Origin: DASQFD01 sp035633255 | GTDB taxonomy: Bacteria > Actinomycetota > Actinomycetes > Actinomycetales > Dermatophilaceae | Direction: 5' to 3' | NCBI GenBank assembly: GCA_035633255.1 | Contig: DASQFD010000119.1 | Span: 1 to 20,999, forward strand | DNA: 20,999 bases | Shown here: positions 1 through 8,644 of the stretch, piece by piece | Position numbering within the stretch: the stretch's first letter is position 1 | How the letters are laid out: every line of letters begins with the position of its first letter | Program-made: the position numbers and the translations under genes | Notes under the pieces: generated by a model | What the model saw: the letters and a program-made list of their open reading frames with translations, nothing else | What the model was told of the DNA's origin: nothing | The model's database searches: none

Positions 1-5
1 CCTGC

Positions 6-179
6 GTCGAGGTGATCCGCCACCCCACTGAGGTCGTTCTTCACTTCGACCCCGGCAGATGGCTCCTGCGTCGAGGTGATCCGCTACCCCGCCGAGGTCG
101 TTCTTCACCTCGACCCCGGCGGGGGCCCCCCTGAGTCGAGGTGATCCGCTACCCCGGAGAGGCCGTTCTTCACCTCGAC
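6..179. repeat. Array A: three tandem 45-bp palindromic units
   Basis: Three units of exactly 45 bp lie at 6-50, 70-114 and 135-179, about 64 bp apart. Each starts with GTCGAGGTGATC and ends with TCACCTCGAC (TCACTTCGAC in the first), so the ends form 10-bp inverted arms. The interior is also conserved: CGCYACCCC, a variable triplet, then GAGGYCGTTCT. The array lies just past the 3' end of gltD. The same 45-bp design recurs at 17951-18059. It may act as a transcription-stop or REP-like element; this is inference, as no U-tract follows the hairpins. Confidence 0.85.
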
Positions 180-181
180 CC

Positions 182-229
182 GGGCTGGGGGCTGGGGGGT
201 CGGGGACGGGGGCGGTTGGGGGGCTGGGG
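182..229 (+). other. G-tract run with G-quadruplex potential
   Basis: Seven runs of three to six G on the plus strand (182-184, 187-191, 194-199, 202-205, 208-212, 218-223, 226-229) are separated by one to five bases. This fits the usual four-tract, short-loop G-quadruplex pattern several times over. It sits between array A and the gltD stop codon, with no coding potential. A gltD transcript would carry the C-rich complement. Confidence 0.6.
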
Positions 230-240
230 CGGCTTGGTGC

Positions 241-1707
241 TCAGACGGTGACGGGGCGGTCGCTCGGGTTGACCGGGCGGGGCAGCGCGGACGGCTTGCC
301 GGTCAGCCAGGCGTCCACGCCGTGCGCCGCGGACCGTCCCTCGGCGATCGCCCAGACGATGAGCGACTGCCCGCGTCCGGCGTCACCGGCGACGAAGACG
401 CCGGGCACCGAGCTCATGTAGTGCCGGTCCCGGCGCACGTTGCTCCGCTCGTCGAGGTCGACGCCGAGCTGCTGGACCAGGCCGCCGCGCTCCGGCCCGG
501 AGAACCCCATGGCCAGCAGGACCAGCTGGGCGGGCAGCTCGCGCTCGGTGTCGGGCACCGGCTCGAAGCCCTGCTCCCCCATCCGCACCTGCGAGATGCG
601 CAGCGCCCGCACGCGGCCCTGGGCGTCGCCGAGCACCTCGGTGGTGCCCACGGCATACAGGCGGTCACCGCCCTCCTCGTGCGCGGAGGCGACCCGGAAG
701 GTCATCGGGTAGGTGGGCCACGGCTGGCCAGCCGGCCGCTGGTCGCCGGGCTGCGGCATGATCTCCAGGCTGGTCACCGAGCGGGCGCCTTGCCGGTGCG
801 CCGTGCCGATGCAGTCGGCACCGGTGTCGCCGCCGCCGAGGACGACCACGTCCCTGCCCGTCGCGGTGACCTGGCCGGGCACCGGGTGCCCGAGCGCCGC
901 ACGGTTCGCGGGCGGCAGGTAGTCCATCGCCTGCAGCACCCCGTCGAGCTCCCGCCCGGGCACCGGCAGGTCGCGCGGCACGGTGGCGCCGATGGCGAGC
1001 ACCACCGCGTCGAAGCGGCTGCGGAGGTCCTCCGTGGTGAGGTCGGTGCCGATCTCCACCCCGTTGCGGAAGCGGGTGCCCTCGGCCCGCATCTGGGCCA
1101 GGCGGCGGTCGAGGACCGCCTTCTCCATCTTGAACTCCGGTATGCCGTAGCGCAGCAGGCCCCCGGGGGCGTCGGCCCGCTCGTAGACCACGACGGTGTG
1201 GCCGGCGCGGGTGAGCTGCTGGGCCGCGGCCAGGCCGGCCGGGCCGGAGCCGACCACGGCGACGGTCTTGCCGGAGTGCCGCTCCGGGGTGTGCGGGTCC
1301 AGGCTGGCGGCGCCCGAGGCGAAGGCGCGCTCGATCGTGGTCAGCTCGACCTGCTTGATGGTGACCGGCGGCTGGTTGATCCCCAGCACGCACGCGGTCT
1401 CGCACGGGGCCGGGCAGAGCCGCCCGGTGAACTCCGGGAAGTTGTTGGTCGCGTGCAGCCGCTCGATGGCGCCGCCCCAGTCGCCGCGCCACGCCAGGTC
1501 GTTCCACTCGGGGATGAGGTTGCCGAGCGGGCAGCCGGAGTGGCAGAACGGGATCCCGCAGTCCATGCAGCGCCCGGCCTGCGTGCGGAGCTCGCCGAGC
1601 TCCTGCTCCTCGTAGACCTCCTTCCAGTCCCGGATGCGCACCGGCACCGGGCGGCGGGCGGGCAGCGCCCGGTCGCGCACCTTGAGAAAGCCTTGTGGGT
1701 CAGCCAC
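241..1707 (-). CDS. gltD: Glutamate synthase small (beta) subunit
   Basis: This subunit oxidises NADPH and passes electrons to GltB to make glutamate from glutamine and 2-oxoglutarate in the cytoplasm. The 488-residue protein has the usual family length. An N-terminal iron-sulfur region shows Cys47, 50, 55, 59 and Cys98, 102, 106 (motifs CMDCGIPFC and CPAPCETAC). It is followed by an FAD-binding GSGPAG motif near 153-158, a second dinucleotide site GGGDTGAD near 291-298, and the C-terminal VFVAGDAGRGQSL segment at 438-450. The reading frame stays open upstream, but homology begins at VADPQGFLKV, so I chose the GTG at 1705-1707. It overlaps the gltB stop codon by 8 bp (GTGGCTGA), implying translational coupling. 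Two RCGGCATAC words lie inside, one forcing a rare ATA Ile codon at residue 189. Confidence 0.97.
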   Translation of the reverse strand: MADPQGFLKVRDRALPARRPVPVRIRDWKEVYEEQELGELRTQAGRCMDCGIPFCHSGCPLGNLIPEWNDLAWRGDWGGAIERLHATNNFPEFTGRLCPAPCETACVLGINQPPVTIKQVELTTIERAFASGAASLDPHTPERHSGKTVAVVGSGPAGLAAAQQLTRAGHTVVVYERADAPGGLLRYGIPEFKMEKAVLDRRLAQMRAEGTRFRNGVEIGTDLTTEDLRSRFDAVVLAIGATVPRDLPVPGRELDGVLQAMDYLPPANRAALGHPVPGQVTATGRDVVVLGGGDTGADCIGTAHRQGARSVTSLEIMPQPGDQRPAGQPWPTYPMTFRVASAHEEGGDRLYAVGTTEVLGDAQGRVRALRISQVRMGEQGFEPVPDTERELPAQLVLLAMGFSGPERGGLVQQLGVDLDERSNVRRDRHYMSSVPGVFVAGDAGRGQSLIVWAIAEGRSAAHGVDAWLTGKPSALPRPVNPSDRPVTV

Positions 1708-4700
1708 GAGCCGCCTCCATGATCCGGTCCCAGACCTCGGCCCCGTCGACGTCGAGCCCCTCGGCCTCGGCCGCGGCGCGCACGTCGAGCACCCGCTGGT
1801 AGTCCCGCGGCAGCACGAGGGTGAAGCGGGCCCGCGCCGCGTCCCAGTCGGCGAGCAGCCGCTCCGCGACCGTGGAGCCGGTGTGCTCGTGGTGGCGGGC
1901 GAGCAGGGCGCGCACGGCGGCCTCGTCCGCGGGCCGCAGCGGCAGCAGGTCGACGAGCTCGGCGTTGACGTCGGCGGGGTCGAGGTCGAGGACGTAGCCC
2001 ACCCCGCCCGACATGCCGGCCGCGACGTTGCGGCCCGTCGGGCCGAGCACCAGGGCGACCCCACCCGTCATGTACTCCAGCCCGTGGTCCCCGACGCCCT
2101 CGACGACGGCGGTGGCGCCGGAGTTGCGCACGCAGAACCGCTCACCGACCCGGCCGCGGACGAAGAGCTCGCCGGAGGTGGCGCCGTAGCCGATCACGTT
2201 GCCGGCGATGACGTTGTCCTCGGCGACGAAGGACGCCTCGGGCGCCGGGCGCACGACGACCCGGCCCCCGGAGAGGCCCTTGCCGACGTAGTCGTTGGCG
2301 TCGCCGACGAGCCGGAGGGTCACCCCCGCCGGCAGGAAGGCGCCGAAGCTCTGCCCGGCCGACCCGGTCAGGGTCAGGTCGATGGTCCCGTCCGGCAGCC
2401 CGAGCGGGTGCCGCTTGGTCACCTCGTGCCCCAGCATCGTGCCGACCGTGCGGTTGACGTTGCGCACGCGCAGCGCCCCGACGACCGGTATGCCGTCGTC
2501 GATGGCGTCGCGCGCGAGGGCGATGAGCTGGTGGTCCAGCGCCTTCTCCAGCCCGTGGTCCTGGGCGACGGTGTGCCGCTTGGCCGAGCCGTCCGGGCTC
2601 TCGACCTGGACCAGGATCGGCGCCAGGTCCAGGCCGGAGGCCTTCCAGTGCTCGACGGCCGCGGTCGTGTCGAGGTGCTCGATCTGGCCGACCGCCTCCT
2701 CGAGGCTGCGGAGGCCGAGGGCGGCGAGGTGCTCGCGCACCTCGTCGGCGACGTACTCGAAGAACGTCTCGACGAACTCCGGCCGACCGGTGAAGCGGGC
2801 CCGCAGCTCCGGGTTCTGCGTCGCGATGCCGACCGGGCAGGTGTCGAGGTGGCAGACCCGCATGAGGATGCACCCGCTCACCACCAGCGGCGCGGTGGCG
2901 AAGCCGAACTCCTCCGCGCCGAGCAGCGCGGCGATGACGACGTCCCGGCCGGTCTTCATCTGCCCGTCGACCTGGACGACGATCCGGTCACGCAGGCCGT
3001 TCATGACCAGCGTCTGCTGGGTCTCGGCCAGCCCGAGCTCCCACGGCCCGCCCGCGTGCTTGAGCGAGGTCAGCGGCGCCGCGCCGGTGCCGCCGTCGTG
3101 CCCGGAGATGAGGACGACGTCGGAGTGCGCCTTGCTCACCCCGGCCGCCACGGTGCCGACCCCGACCTCGGAGACGAGCTTGACGTGGATCCGCGCCGAC
3201 GGGTTGGCGTTCTTGAGGTCGTGGATGAGCTGGGCGAGGTCCTCGATGGAGTAGATGTCGTGGTGCGGCGGCGGGCTGATCAGGCCCACCCCGGGCGTGC
3301 TGTGGCGGGTGCGCGCCACCCACGGGTAGACCTTCTGCCCGGGGAGCTGGCCACCCTCCCCCGGCTTGGCGCCCTGCGCCATCTTGATCTGGATGTCGTC
3401 GGCGTTGGTGAGGTAGACCGACGTCACCCCGAAGCGCCCGGACGCCACCTGCTTGATCGCGGACCGCCGCTCGGGGTCCATGAGCCGGTCGAGGTCCTCA
3501 CCGCCCTCGCCGGTGTTGGACCGCCCGCCCAGGTGGTTCATCGCCACCGCGAGGGCCTCGTGGGCCTCCTGGCTGATCGAGCCGTAGCTCATCGCACCGG
3601 TGTTGAAGCGGCGCACGATCGCACTGACCGGCTCGACCTCCTCGATCGGCACCGGCGGCCTCGGCGCGGCCCCGCCGAGGCGGAACAGCCCGCGCAGCGT
3701 CATCAGCCGCTCCGCCTGGTCGTCCACCCGGGCGGTGTACTGCTGGAAGACGTCGTAGCGCCGGCTGCGCGTCGCGTGCTGGAGCCGGAAGACGGTCTCG
3801 GGGTCGAAGAGGTGCGGCTCCCCCTCCCGGCGCCACTGGTACTCGCCGCCGATGGACAGCTTGCGGTGCGCCGCGCGCACCCCGTCGGTCGGGTATGCCG
3901 CGTGGTGCCGGGCCGCCGTCTCCTCGGCGAGGACGTCAAGACCCACCCCGCCGAGCTGGGAGACGGTGCCGGTGAAGAACTCCGCGACGAGCTCGTGCGA
4001 GAGGCCGAGCGCCTCGAACACCTGGGCGCCGCGGTAGGACGCCACCGTGGAGATGCCCATCTTGGACATCACCTTCAGCACGCCCTTGCCGAGGGCCTTG
4101 ATGAGGTTGCGGACCGCCTGTTCCTCGGTGACGCCGGTGACGGCACCCCGGCGGACCATGTCCTCGACGGTCTCCATCGCCAGGTAGGGGTTGACCGCGG
4201 CGGCGCCGTAGCCCACCAGCAGGGCCACGTGGTGCACCTCGCGGACGTCGCCGGCCTCGACGATGAGGCCGACGCGGGTGCGGGTCTTCTCGCGGATCAG
4301 GTGGTGGTGCACCGCGGAGGTGAGCAGCAGGGACGGGATCGGGGCGGAGTCACGGTCGGAGTCGCGGTCGGAGAGGACGACGAACCGCGCGCCGCGGGCG
4401 ATGGCGTCGGAGACCTCCTCGCAGATCTCGCAGAGACGGGCGCGCAGCGCGGCCTCGCCGCCGCCCACGCCGTAGAGGCCGGAGACGACCGCCGTGGAGA
4501 AGCCCGGCAGGTTGCCGTCGGCGTTGATGTGGACGATCTTGGCCAGCTCGTCGTTGTCGATGACCGGGAAGCCCAGCACGAGCTGGCGCACGTGGGCGGG
4601 GGTGGCGTCGAGGACGTTGCCCTCCGGGCCGATCGAGGCGGCGAGCGAGGTGACCAGCTCCTCGCGGATGGCGTCGAGCGGCGGGTTGGTCACCTGGGCG

Positions 4701-6256
4701 AACAGCTGGGTGAAGTAGTCGAAGAGCAGCCGCGGCTTCTCCGACAGCACCGCGATCGGGGTGTCGGTGCCCATCGAGCCGAGGGCCTCGCCGCCGGTGC
4801 GGGCCATCGGGGCGAGGAGGACCCGCAGCTCCTCCTCGGTGTAGCCGAAGGTGCGCTGGCGGCGGGCCACCGAGGCGGCGGTGTGGACGATGTGCTCGCG
4901 CTCGGGCAGGTCGGAGAGGTCGAGCAGCCCGGCGTGCAGCCACTCGGCGTACGGCCTCTCGGCGGCCAGCCCGGCCTTGACCTCGTCGTCCTCGACGATC
5001 CGGCCCTGCGCGGTGTCGACGAGGAACATCCGGCCGGGCTGCAGGCGGCCCTTGCGCACGACGCGCTCCGGCTCGATGTCGAGCACCCCGGCCTCGGACG
5101 CGAGGACGACCAGCCCGTCGCTGGTCACCCAGTACCGGCCCGGGCGCAGGCCGTTGCGGTCGAGCACGGCGCCGATGACCGTGCCGTCGGTGAAGGTGAC
5201 GCAGGCCGGCCCGTCCCAGGGCTCCATGAAGGTGGAGTGGAACTCGTAGAAGGCCCGGCGGGCCGGGTCCATGCCCGGCGCGTTCTCCCACGCCTCCGGG
5301 ATCATCATCAGCACCGCGTGCGGCAGCGCGCGGCCTCCCAGGTGGAGCAGCTCGAGCACCTCGTCGAAGGACGCCGAGTCCGACGCCCCGGGCGTGCAGA
5401 TCGGGTAGAGCCGGCCCAGGTCACCGGGCAGCAGGTCGGAGACGATCTGGTTCTCCCGGGCGTGCATCCAGTTGCGGTTGCCCTTGACGGTGTTGATCTC
5501 GCCGTTGTGGGCGATCAGCCGGTAGGGGTGTGCCAGCGGCCAGCTCGGGAAGGTGTTGGTGGAGAAGCGGGAGTGCACCAGCGCGAGCTCGGTGGCGAAG
5601 CGCTCGTCGGAGAGGTCCGGGAAGAACGGCTCGAGCTGTCCGGTCGTGAGCATGCCCTTGTAGACCACGGTCCGCGCCGACAGCGACGGGAAGTAGACCT
5701 CGACCTCACGCTCGGCCCGCTTGCGCAGGCAGAAGGCGAGCCGGTCCAGGGCGACACCGCAGACGCCGCCTGCGGCCGCGGTGACCACGAGCTGCCGGAA
5801 CACCGGCATGCACTCGCGCGCCATCCGGCCGACGAGCTCGGGCGCCACGGGCACGTTCCGCCAGCCGAGCACCCGCAGCGACTCCTCGGCGGCGATCTCC
5901 TCGATGCGCCGCTCGGCCGCGGCCCGCGCGGACGGCTCCGTGGGCAGGTAGGCCATGCCGACGGCATACTCCCCCGCCGGAGGCAGGTCGCCGTCGAGGT
6001 GACCGTCGAGCACGGCCCGGAAGAAGGCGTCCGGCACCTGGGTGAGGATGCCGGCGCCGTCGCCCACCAGCGGGTCGGCGCCGGTGGCACCCCGGTGCTC
6101 GAGGTTGCGCAGGGCCGCCAGGGCCGCGTCGACGATGTCGTGTCCGGCGCGCCCGCGCAGGGTGGCGACCAGGGCGACGCCGCACGCGTCGTGCTCCGAC
6201 TCGCGGCGGTACAGGCCGGTGTCGGCGGGGTGTGCGGAGAAGCGCGCGACGGTCAC
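1700..6256 (-). CDS. gltB: Glutamate synthase large (alpha) subunit
   Basis: The large subunit hydrolyses glutamine and channels the ammonia to 2-oxoglutarate at an FMN site. At 1518 residues it is full length. A short propeptide-like N-terminus ends before Cys25 (EHDACGVALVA), the expected class II amidotransferase nucleophile after processing. The amidotransferase domain covers about 25-430, followed by the central domain, the FMN-binding synthase domain (about 830-1200) and a C-terminal beta-helix domain rich in Gly. Cys1129, Cys1135 and Cys1140 in CILMRVCHLDTCPVGIATQ are the 3Fe-4S ligands. The start is a GTG at 6254-6256, with a GAGGA element about 13 nt upstream as the likely ribosome site. 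The gene is followed by gltD with an 8-bp overlap. It lies 154 bp after lgt, and that gap holds candidate control sites. Confidence 0.97.
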   Translation of the reverse strand: MTVARFSAHPADTGLYRRESEHDACGVALVATLRGRAGHDIVDAALAALRNLEHRGATGADPLVGDGAGILTQVPDAFFRAVLDGHLDGDLPPAGEYAVGMAYLPTEPSARAAAERRIEEIAAEESLRVLGWRNVPVAPELVGRMARECMPVFRQLVVTAAAGGVCGVALDRLAFCLRKRAEREVEVYFPSLSARTVVYKGMLTTGQLEPFFPDLSDERFATELALVHSRFSTNTFPSWPLAHPYRLIAHNGEINTVKGNRNWMHARENQIVSDLLPGDLGRLYPICTPGASDSASFDEVLELLHLGGRALPHAVLMMIPEAWENAPGMDPARRAFYEFHSTFMEPWDGPACVTFTDGTVIGAVLDRNGLRPGRYWVTSDGLVVLASEAGVLDIEPERVVRKGRLQPGRMFLVDTAQGRIVEDDEVKAGLAAERPYAEWLHAGLLDLSDLPEREHIVHTAASVARRQRTFGYTEEELRVLLAPMARTGGEALGSMGTDTPIAVLSEKPRLLFDYFTQLFAQVTNPPLDAIREELVTSLAASIGPEGNVLDATPAHVRQLVLGFPVIDNDELAKIVHINADGNLPGFSTAVVSGLYGVGGGEAALRARLCEICEEVSDAIARGARFVVLSDRDSDRDSAPIPSLLLTSAVHHHLIREKTRTRVGLIVEAGDVREVHHVALLVGYGAAAVNPYLAMETVEDMVRRGAVTGVTEEQAVRNLIKALGKGVLKVMSKMGISTVASYRGAQVFEALGLSHELVAEFFTGTVSQLGGVGLDVLAEETAARHHAAYPTDGVRAAHRKLSIGGEYQWRREGEPHLFDPETVFRLQHATRSRRYDVFQQYTARVDDQAERLMTLRGLFRLGGAAPRPPVPIEEVEPVSAIVRRFNTGAMSYGSISQEAHEALAVAMNHLGGRSNTGEGGEDLDRLMDPERRSAIKQVASGRFGVTSVYLTNADDIQIKMAQGAKPGEGGQLPGQKVYPWVARTRHSTPGVGLISPPPHHDIYSIEDLAQLIHDLKNANPSARIHVKLVSEVGVGTVAAGVSKAHSDVVLISGHDGGTGAAPLTSLKHAGGPWELGLAETQQTLVMNGLRDRIVVQVDGQMKTGRDVVIAALLGAEEFGFATAPLVVSGCILMRVCHLDTCPVGIATQNPELRARFTGRPEFVETFFEYVADEVREHLAALGLRSLEEAVGQIEHLDTTAAVEHWKASGLDLAPILVQVESPDGSAKRHTVAQDHGLEKALDHQLIALARDAIDDGIPVVGALRVRNVNRTVGTMLGHEVTKRHPLGLPDGTIDLTLTGSAGQSFGAFLPAGVTLRLVGDANDYVGKGLSGGRVVVRPAPEASFVAEDNVIAGNVIGYGATSGELFVRGRVGERFCVRNSGATAVVEGVGDHGLEYMTGGVALVLGPTGRNVAAGMSGGVGYVLDLDPADVNAELVDLLPLRPADEAAVRALLARHHEHTGSTVAERLLADWDAARARFTLVLPRDYQRVLDVRAAAEAEGLDVDGAEVWDRIMEAARG

Positions 6257-6342
6257 GCAGGATCACCGTCCTCGAGGGGTTTCAGGCGGGCGGACCCGCG
6301 GCACTCACCAGGGCGCGCGGACGGCGACGGCCACGCAGCGGC

Positions 6343-6401
6343 ATGCTATCCGACCATGCTGGCGTCCCGCCATATGGGAAATCCGATCCCAGATCGTGGG
6401 A
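6343..6401 (-). promoter_or_regulatory. Candidate gltB promoter with two palindromic operators
   Basis: The 154-bp gap between lgt and gltB holds the least GC-rich stretch nearby. On the minus strand a TAGCAT box (6343-6348) resembles the actinobacterial TANNNT -10 element, but no convincing -35 lies 17-18 bp upstream. Just upstream are a perfect palindrome CCATATGG (6370-6377) and an inverted repeat TCCCA-GATCG-TGGGA (6387-6401). The arrangement suggests an activator- or repressor-controlled promoter with a leader of roughly 80 nt. The regulator cannot be named from the sequence. Confidence 0.45.
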
Positions 6402-6410
6402 CGGATGCGG

Positions 6411-7292
6411 TCAGCCAGCGGACACCGAGGCGGAGTCGTCGGTGGCTTCCCGCTCGCGGCGCGCCCGGCGCCCGGTGTGCACGACGATCCACACGCCGAG
6501 CAGGAAGACGACCACGCTGGTCCAGACGTTCAGGCGCAGCCCCAGGACCTGGATCGCCTCGTCGGTGCGCATCATCTCGATCACGACGCGCCCCAGGGGG
6601 TAGCCGGCGACGTAGAGGCCGAAGACCTGCCCCGGCGCCAGGTCGAACCGGCGGTCGGCGAGCACCAGCACGAGGGCGAGCAGCAGGCAGAAGACCGACT
6701 CGTAGAGGAAGGTGGGATGGAAGGTCCCGAGCACCACGGGGTTGCCCGAGGCGTCGGTGACCGCCCGGCCCGCCGACTGGTCCCACTCGTGGATGGTCAG
6801 CCCCCACGGCAGGTCCGTGCGTGCCCCGTGGAGCTCGTTGTTGAACCAGTTGCCCCACCGCCCGATCGCCTGCGCGACCGCGACGCCCGGGGCGGCGGCG
6901 TCGGCGAAGTCGAGGAAGCGCACGCCGCTGCGCCGGCAGCCGAACCACGCGCCGAGGGCGCCCAGCGCGATGGCGCCCCAGATGCCCAGGCCGCCCTCCC
7001 AGATCGCGAAGGCGCGCCAGGGGTCCCCGCCCTTGCCGAAGTAGGGGCCGGGCGTGGTCACCACGTGGTAGAGCCGGCCACCGACGATGCCGGCCACGAC
7101 GGCGTATGCCGCCACGTCCAGCGCCTGCCCGGGCTCGGCCCCCCGGTCGCGCAGGCGGCGGTCGGTGATCCACACGGCGACGGCGATGCCGAGCAGGATG
7201 CACAGGGCGTAGCCGCGCAGCGGCAGCGGGCCCAGGTGGAGGACCCCGACCGTCGGGCTGGGGATGGCGGCCGGCAGGGCCGTCGGGGTCAC
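6411..7292 (-). CDS. lgt: Prolipoprotein diacylglyceryl transferase
   Basis: Lgt transfers diacylglycerol from phosphatidylglycerol to the lipobox cysteine of prelipoproteins in the cytoplasmic membrane. The 293-residue protein has several hydrophobic segments and the family signature GRWGNWFNNELHG at 144-156, with Arg145, Asn148 and Glu153 aligning with the essential Arg143, Asn146 and Glu151 of the E. coli enzyme. HPTFLYES (192-199) and the late Arg in IEMMRTDE (near 242) also fit. The start is GTG at 7290-7292, 6 bp after the dsbA-like stop, so the genes are very likely co-transcribed. The tail after residue 274 is charged and probably cytoplasmic. Its place between trpA-side genes and gltB is a common actinobacterial order. 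Confidence 0.96.
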   Translation of the reverse strand: MTPTALPAAIPSPTVGVLHLGPLPLRGYALCILLGIAVAVWITDRRLRDRGAEPGQALDVAAYAVVAGIVGGRLYHVVTTPGPYFGKGGDPWRAFAIWEGGLGIWGAIALGALGAWFGCRRSGVRFLDFADAAAPGVAVAQAIGRWGNWFNNELHGARTDLPWGLTIHEWDQSAGRAVTDASGNPVVLGTFHPTFLYESVFCLLLALVLVLADRRFDLAPGQVFGLYVAGYPLGRVVIEMMRTDEAIQVLGLRLNVWTSVVVFLLGVWIVVHTGRRARREREATDDSASVSAG

Positions 7293-7298
7293 GGCCGG

Positions 7299-8063
7299 TT
7301 ACTTCGTCGCGTTCTGGACCGCCGCGGTGAAGAGCTCGGGGGTGCCGATGTCCTTGAGCTCGACCTCGGTGCCGTTGATCTTCACGGTCGGGGTCCCCCG
7401 CACGCCGGCCTTGAAGGAGGCCTCCTCCACGGACTGGAGGTAGGTGGTGTAGCTGCCGTCCTTGGTGCAGGTCTCCCACTGGGTCAGCGCGTCGCCGGTG
7501 ATCCCGGCCTGCTCGGCGAAGCCCTTGAGCCCGGCGTCGGTCCAGCCCTGGCCCTCCTGGGCGGGCTGGTTGGCGTAGACGAGGTCGTGGAACTCCTGGA
7601 ACTTGCCCTCGCGCGCGGCGCAGAAGGCACCGTTGCCGGCCCGGGTCGAGGCGTCGTTGCCGAGGTTGTCGTCGAGGAAGGTCTTGACGTGGTAGCGCAG
7701 GGTGATGGCGCCGGAGGTCGCGAGGTCCTTGACCGTCGGGCCGAGCACCTGCTCGAACTGCGCGCAGGCCGGGCACTGGAAGTCCTCGAAGATGTCGACG
7801 GTCGGAGCCCCGGCCTTCGCGGGGGCGTCGGAGTAGGCGCGGAAGCCCTCCCCCATCGCGGTGCCGGCCGGCACCGCGTCACCCGCGGCCGCGTCGCCTC
7901 CGGACCGGTCCATCCAGATGACCCCGCCGACGACGGCCACGATGGCGACGATGACCACGACGGCCGCCACGACGATGGTGTTGGCGCCCCGGCCGGTGTT
8001 CTTCGAGGCGGCCTGGATCTTGGCCTGCCGGGGGTTCGGCGGCGTGGACGTGGACTTCGCCAT
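7299..8063 (-). CDS. Membrane-anchored DsbA-like thioredoxin-fold protein
   Basis: This 254-residue protein has a basic N-terminus, one transmembrane segment at about 29-50 and an extracytoplasmic thioredoxin-fold domain. The active site is Cys97-Pro-Ala-Cys100 in FEDFQCPACAQFE, and the cis-proline is Pro225 in GTPTV, as in the DsbA/DSBA oxidoreductase family. Cys148 and Cys199 could form a second, structural disulfide. It probably oxidises or isomerises disulfides in exported proteins. The start is ATG at 8061-8063, with AAGGAG (8074-8079) about 10 nt upstream. It lies between a DoxX/MauE-like membrane protein and lgt, which suggests a joint role in envelope protein maturation. The substrate is unknown. 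Confidence 0.9.
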   Translation of the reverse strand: MAKSTSTPPNPRQAKIQAASKNTGRGANTIVVAAVVVIVAIVAVVGGVIWMDRSGGDAAAGDAVPAGTAMGEGFRAYSDAPAKAGAPTVDIFEDFQCPACAQFEQVLGPTVKDLATSGAITLRYHVKTFLDDNLGNDASTRAGNGAFCAAREGKFQEFHDLVYANQPAQEGQGWTDAGLKGFAEQAGITGDALTQWETCTKDGSYTTYLQSVEEASFKAGVRGTPTVKINGTEVELKDIGTPELFTAAVQNATK

Positions 8064-8143
8064 GGGGGGCGGTCTCCTTGGTCGGGGAGTCGAGAAGGTC
8101 GGGTTCGGGGGTGCTCGGCGGGGGGTGCCGGGCGCCCGGACGG

Positions 8144-8644
8144 TCAGCGGAGGAAGCGGTCGAGCGCGAGGGCGGAGCGGGGCCGGACGACGAGCCAGGC
8201 GCCGCAGGCCGCCAACCCGATGTCGCGGAGGATCTCCTGGGGGTAGCGCGTCTCGTCCGCGCCGATCTGACCGCCGCCGCCGAAGCAGCCGCAGTCGATG
8301 GTCAGCCCGCGTGCCCAGGCCGAGGCGATGCCCGCGATGAAGGCCACCATGAGCAGCGTCGACACCAGGGCGGTGACCCGGGTGAAGAGGCCGAGGACGA
8401 GGAGCACCCCGAGGACGATCTCGACGAACGGCAGGGAGCGGCCGATGAGTCCGGCCAGCTCATAGGGGAACAGCTCGTAGGCCTGCACGGCGCGCTCCGC
8501 GGTGAGCGGCTTGCCGACCTTGAGCAGCCCGGCGACCAGCAGCGCTCCGCCCAGCACGAGGCGGGCCAACAGGCCGACGACGTCGAGCCACCGGCCGCGT
8601 CCGCGCGGCGGCGTCGCAGTCGTCTCCTCGACCGTGGTGGTCAC
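8144..8644 (-). CDS. DoxX/MauE-family membrane protein
   Basis: This is a 166-residue protein with about four transmembrane helices (roughly 22-42, 69-88, 90-110 and 139-153). A DCGCFGGGG segment at 117-125 provides a Cys118-x-Cys120 pair, which is typical of the MauE-type branch of the DoxX superfamily. Those proteins are thought to pass electrons across the membrane to thiol-disulfide partners. I infer that it serves the DsbA-like protein encoded about 80 bp downstream. The start is the GTG at 8642-8644, overlapping the trpA stop as GTGA. An apparent upstream extension into the trpA region is only an open shadow frame. The substrate and direction of electron flow cannot be read from the sequence. 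Confidence 0.85.
   Translation of the reverse strand: MTTTVEETTATPPRGRGRWLDVVGLLARLVLGGALLVAGLLKVGKPLTAERAVQAYELFPYELAGLIGRSLPFVEIVLGVLLVLGLFTRVTALVSTLLMVAFIAGIASAWARGLTIDCGCFGGGGQIGADETRYPQEILRDIGLAACGAWLVVRPRSALALDRFLR

Noticed and set aside
6..179. CRISPR array
   Set aside because: The units are only three, self-complementary over their ends, with short similar gaps rather than unique spacers, and no cas genes are present.
322..1722. Plus-strand frame opposite gltD
   Set aside because: It has the same GC-driven shadow pattern, while gltD on the other strand has complete iron-sulfur and FAD motifs.
6374..6376. ATG of CATATG as a start codon near gltB
   Set aside because: No frame from it leads into gltB or another coding-biased protein. 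It is part of the CCATATGG palindrome.
1634..6760. Plus-strand open frame of 1708 codons opposite gltB
   Set aside because: It is the antisense shadow of gltB, long only because stop codons are rare in GC-rich DNA. Its sequence is low-complexity Asp/Arg/Val/Gly and the minus frame is clearly GltB.
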